Source: Arcanobacterium_A bovis
GTDB lineage: Bacteria; Actinomycetota; Actinomycetes; Actinomycetales; Actinomycetaceae
Reading direction: 5' to 3' (one strand)
Length of the DNA: 64,000 bases
NCBI RefSeq assembly: GCF_042655305.1
Contig: NZ_JBHSLR010000009.1
A program made the translations under genes and the position numbers. Shown piece by piece: positions 61,946 to 64,000 of this stretch; the first letter of the stretch is position 1, and each line of letters starts with the position of its first letter. The notes under the pieces were generated by a model. The model was not told where the DNA came from, made no database searches, and saw nothing but the letters and a program-made list of their open reading frames with translations.

Positions 61946-63101
61946 TGCTCTCCTGCCTATCGGTAGTGAATTCGGTTGCGGAATCAATAGCGTCATTCAT
62001 TCGCGCACGACGCCGTTCTTCGTAGCGTTCTTGGGCACGTTCCTGCACCTCTTCACTCAATTTGGCCGCCATCTGAGCACTGTGCTTACCTTGTGCAGAT
62101 TTACCGGTTTCTTCCACATCAGCCCGATGAGCGACGTCGCGGCGAACTTTGCGTAGTTTCTTTTCTGAAATGCGTCGTTCGGCAAGTTCTTCAGTTTCCC
62201 AAGCCAGAGGCTCAGAATGTGCCGCTGGTGCGGGGCGTCGTTTTGGAACTAACGGTGTTGATTCGCGTCCTATGCGACGTGCTACCACCAAAAAGCCAGT
62301 GTGCGCAACCATTCGATGATCGGGCCGCACCGACAGTCCATCCAAATGCCATGTTCGGATCAGCGTCTCTGAAGATTCCGGCTCAGCAAATGCAAAGGAA
62401 TCGCGCAAATCTTCTACGAAACGCGACATCTGCGTTGTCGTAGCCACGTAAGCGAGAATTACTCCCCCAGATCGCAACGCATATGCTGCGGCGTCAATAT
62501 TCTCCCACGGCGCGAGCATATCGAGAATTACGTGATCGACTGAACCTTCCTCAAGGGAATACAGCACCTGATCTAAATCGCCGATTTTCACCATCCACGG
62601 CGGCATATCTGCGCCGTACCAAGAGCGCACATTAGCCTGAGCAATTTCGGCAAATTCCGCCCGCCGTTCTACGGACGTGAGGTGTCCGGCGTCGCCAATA
62701 GCTGCAAGTAGCGACAACGCCAAGGCACCAGAACCAAGCCCAGCTTCAACAACTCGCGCTCCCGGAAATACATCAGCTTGTTGTACGATCTGACCGGCGT
62801 CTTTGGGATAGACTACCGTGGCACCACGTGGCATCGAGAGCACGTAGTCGGTGACGAGCGGGCGCAATGCTTGGAGCCGATGCCCTGATTGGGTTTCGAG
62901 AATCGTTCCCTCTTCTTTGCCGATTAGCTCGCTGTGCCGAAAACTTCCGCGCTGAGACTGAAAAAAGCCGTCCTCAGTAAGCATCACGGTGTACTTGCGG
63001 TTCTTGGTATCGGTGAGCTGAACACGCTCGCCGGCACGGAATGGCCCACGACGACGGTCTGCCCCTTGCGGATGAAGATTTTGTTTCACAATGAATATCA
63101 T
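61932..63101 (-). CDS. trmI: tRNA (adenine-58-N1)-methyltransferase TrmI
   Basis: Methylates A58 in the T-loop of tRNAs. It has 389 residues from ATG 63101. Small N-terminal beta domain (RAGERVQLTD), then the SAM-binding domain with VVEAGLGSGALALSLL and ILDMLAPWENI. The last ~110 residues are an added charged, mostly helical tail (EKKLRKVRRDVAH through ERYEERRRARMND), longer than in usual TrmI. The linkage RecB-like gene, trmI, arc, dop, pup matches mycobacteria (Rv2119 to Rv2111c). The 47-base gap to the divergent nuclease gene must contain both promoters. Confidence 0.94.
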   Translation of the reverse strand: MIFIVKQNLHPQGADRRRGPFRAGERVQLTDTKNRKYTVMLTEDGFFQSQRGSFRHSELIGKEEGTILETQSGHRLQALRPLVTDYVLSMPRGATVVYPKDAGQIVQQADVFPGARVVEAGLGSGALALSLLAAIGDAGHLTSVERRAEFAEIAQANVRSWYGADMPPWMVKIGDLDQVLYSLEEGSVDHVILDMLAPWENIDAAAYALRSGGVILAYVATTTQMSRFVEDLRDSFAFAEPESSETLIRTWHLDGLSVRPDHRMVAHTGFLVVARRIGRESTPLVPKRRPAPAAHSEPLAWETEELAERRISEKKLRKVRRDVAHRADVEETGKSAQGKHSAQMAAKLSEEVQERAQERYEERRRARMNDAIDSATEFTTDRQESNDES

Positions 63102-63148
63102 ACTGGTAGCACACAAAACTAGCGGGATCCACAAGGTACGGTAGGACT

Positions 63149-63976
63149 ATGAACACAAGTCATGCAGCAATTTCGCCGTCACGCGCGAACGATTTTAAGC
63201 AGTGCCCGCTCAAATTCAGGTTTCGAGTGATTGATTCGATTCCCGAACCGCCTTCGCTCGAGGCTTTGCGTGGAACGCTTGTCCACTCGGTGCTTGAACA
63301 TCTTTTTGAAGTGAATGCTTCTGAGCGCACTGAAAGTTATGCGCAGAGTTTATTGCTTCCGCGATGGAATGAACACCTGCAGAAAAAGCCAGATACTGTG
63401 GAGTTATTTGAAACCGACGAAGCTCTAGAGCAGTGGCTCGAATCTGCACGACCGCTAATCTCGCATTATTTTTCCCTCGAGAATCCGCAGTTTTTGGAGC
63501 CAAAAGCGCGCGAAAGCTTCGTTAATGCCCAATTGCCGCAGGGATTGGCAATTCGCGGCATTATTGACCGCATTGACGAAGCTCCCAATGGCGATCTGCG
63601 GATTGTCGATTATAAAACTGGCAAATCTCCGAAACCGCAGTATCAAGACAGCGCGATATTTCAGATGCGCTTTTATGCCGCCGCCCTGTATTTCGAACAA
63701 AACAAACTACCTGCCCGAACTCAGCTCATCTATCTCGGTGATGGTCGCATACTCACCTATGATCCAAGTATGGACGACGTCGCATTTATCGAGTCATCCC
63801 TGATGCATCTGTGGTCTGCGATTTCGGAGCGTCTCTACACCAAAGAATTTGAGCCCAAAGAAGGTCCGTTGTGCGGATGGTGTCATTTCAAAGATCTCTG
63901 CCCAGCGTTTGGAGGCAACCCACCTGAAATCAACGATGATGGCATAGAAAAATTGCGTACCGCTTTCCGTGGATGA
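63149..63976 (+). CDS. RecB-family PD-(D/E)XK exonuclease-like protein
   Basis: A protein of 275 residues in the Cas4/AddB/RecB nuclease fold. N-terminal SPSRANDFKQCPLKFRF with Cys19; the nuclease core has RGTLVHSVLEHLF, IRGIIDRID and LRIVDYKTGK (catalytic Asp and Lys); the C-terminal CGWCHFKDLCPAF supplies three more cysteines, so a 4Fe-4S cluster is likely. In mycobacteria the equivalent Rv2119 lies in the same place, divergent from trmI. The cellular role is unproven but DNA repair is likely. Confidence 0.9.
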   Translation: MNTSHAAISPSRANDFKQCPLKFRFRVIDSIPEPPSLEALRGTLVHSVLEHLFEVNASERTESYAQSLLLPRWNEHLQKKPDTVELFETDEALEQWLESARPLISHYFSLENPQFLEPKARESFVNAQLPQGLAIRGIIDRIDEAPNGDLRIVDYKTGKSPKPQYQDSAIFQMRFYAAALYFEQNKLPARTQLIYLGDGRILTYDPSMDDVAFIESSLMHLWSAISERLYTKEFEPKEGPLCGWCHFKDLCPAFGGNPPEINDDGIEKLRTAFRG

Positions 63977-64000
63977 GTTGTTGACAAGTGCCGTGTGCAT

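Overview
The window is 64 kb of actinobacterial core chromosome. The marker genes are rbpA, whiA, a GarA-type FHA protein, pdtaR, the pup/pafA/dop/arc cluster and a WYL protein of the PafC type. Base composition looks close to balanced rather than strongly GC-rich. Together with the gene order this suggests the Actinomycetaceae, with Arcanobacterium or a relative as my best guess; that is inference, not a database match. I see no insertion sequence, prophage, CRISPR array, rRNA gene or origin, and no gene-free stretch longer than about 300 bases.

Layout. 1-6355 (+): the C-terminal part of a PafC-like regulator, an unrecognised membrane protein, a lipid kinase, the helicase HelY and Lnt. 6446-11671 (-): rbpA, two MerR regulators, garA and pepN. 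11793-11866 (+): tRNA-Pro(GGG). 11971-19308 (-): der, a fused tyrA-cmk gene, a pseudouridine synthase, scpB, scpA, parA and xerD. 19438-22626 (+): tkt and tal. 22751-34414 (-): secG, tpiA, pgk, gapA, whiA, yvcK, rapZ, uvrC and uvrA. 34510-35862 (+): a YciI-like protein and an SBF-type transporter. 35929-44431: terC behind a yybP-ykoY manganese riboswitch, then uvrB, coaE, pcp, a siderophore-interacting protein and rpsA (all -), and a methyltransferase (+). 44425-50471 (-): polA, pdtaR, tRNA-Leu(CAA), pyk and lgt. 50513-56148 (-): trpA, trpB, trpC, trpE, hisI and hisF. 56162-63101 (-): an FKBP-like protein, pafA, pup, dop, arc and trmI. 63149-63976 (+): a RecB-family nuclease.

How the genes work together. 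The window holds the lower glycolysis genes (gapA, pgk, tpiA, pyk), the non-oxidative pentose phosphate enzymes (tkt, tal), all three UvrABC excision subunits plus DNA polymerase I and UvrA-type repair control, chromosome segregation and resolution genes (parA, scpA, scpB, xerD), the last steps of tryptophan synthesis and part of histidine synthesis, lipoprotein processing (lgt, lnt), and the complete set of enzymes for attaching, removing and recognising Pup.

Most distinctive points. (1) The Pup locus has no prcB/prcA: pup and pafA overlap by 4 bases, and ARC lacks the C-terminal tail that docks on the 20S proteasome. (2) Prephenate dehydrogenase and cytidylate kinase are one continuous reading frame, with a strong internal ribosome binding site exactly before the kinase. 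(3) A well-preserved yybP-ykoY riboswitch precedes terC. (4) The FHA protein lacks the N-terminal phospho-switch motif of GarA/OdhI. I did not find a convincing wholly new system; most of the window is ordinary housekeeping DNA.
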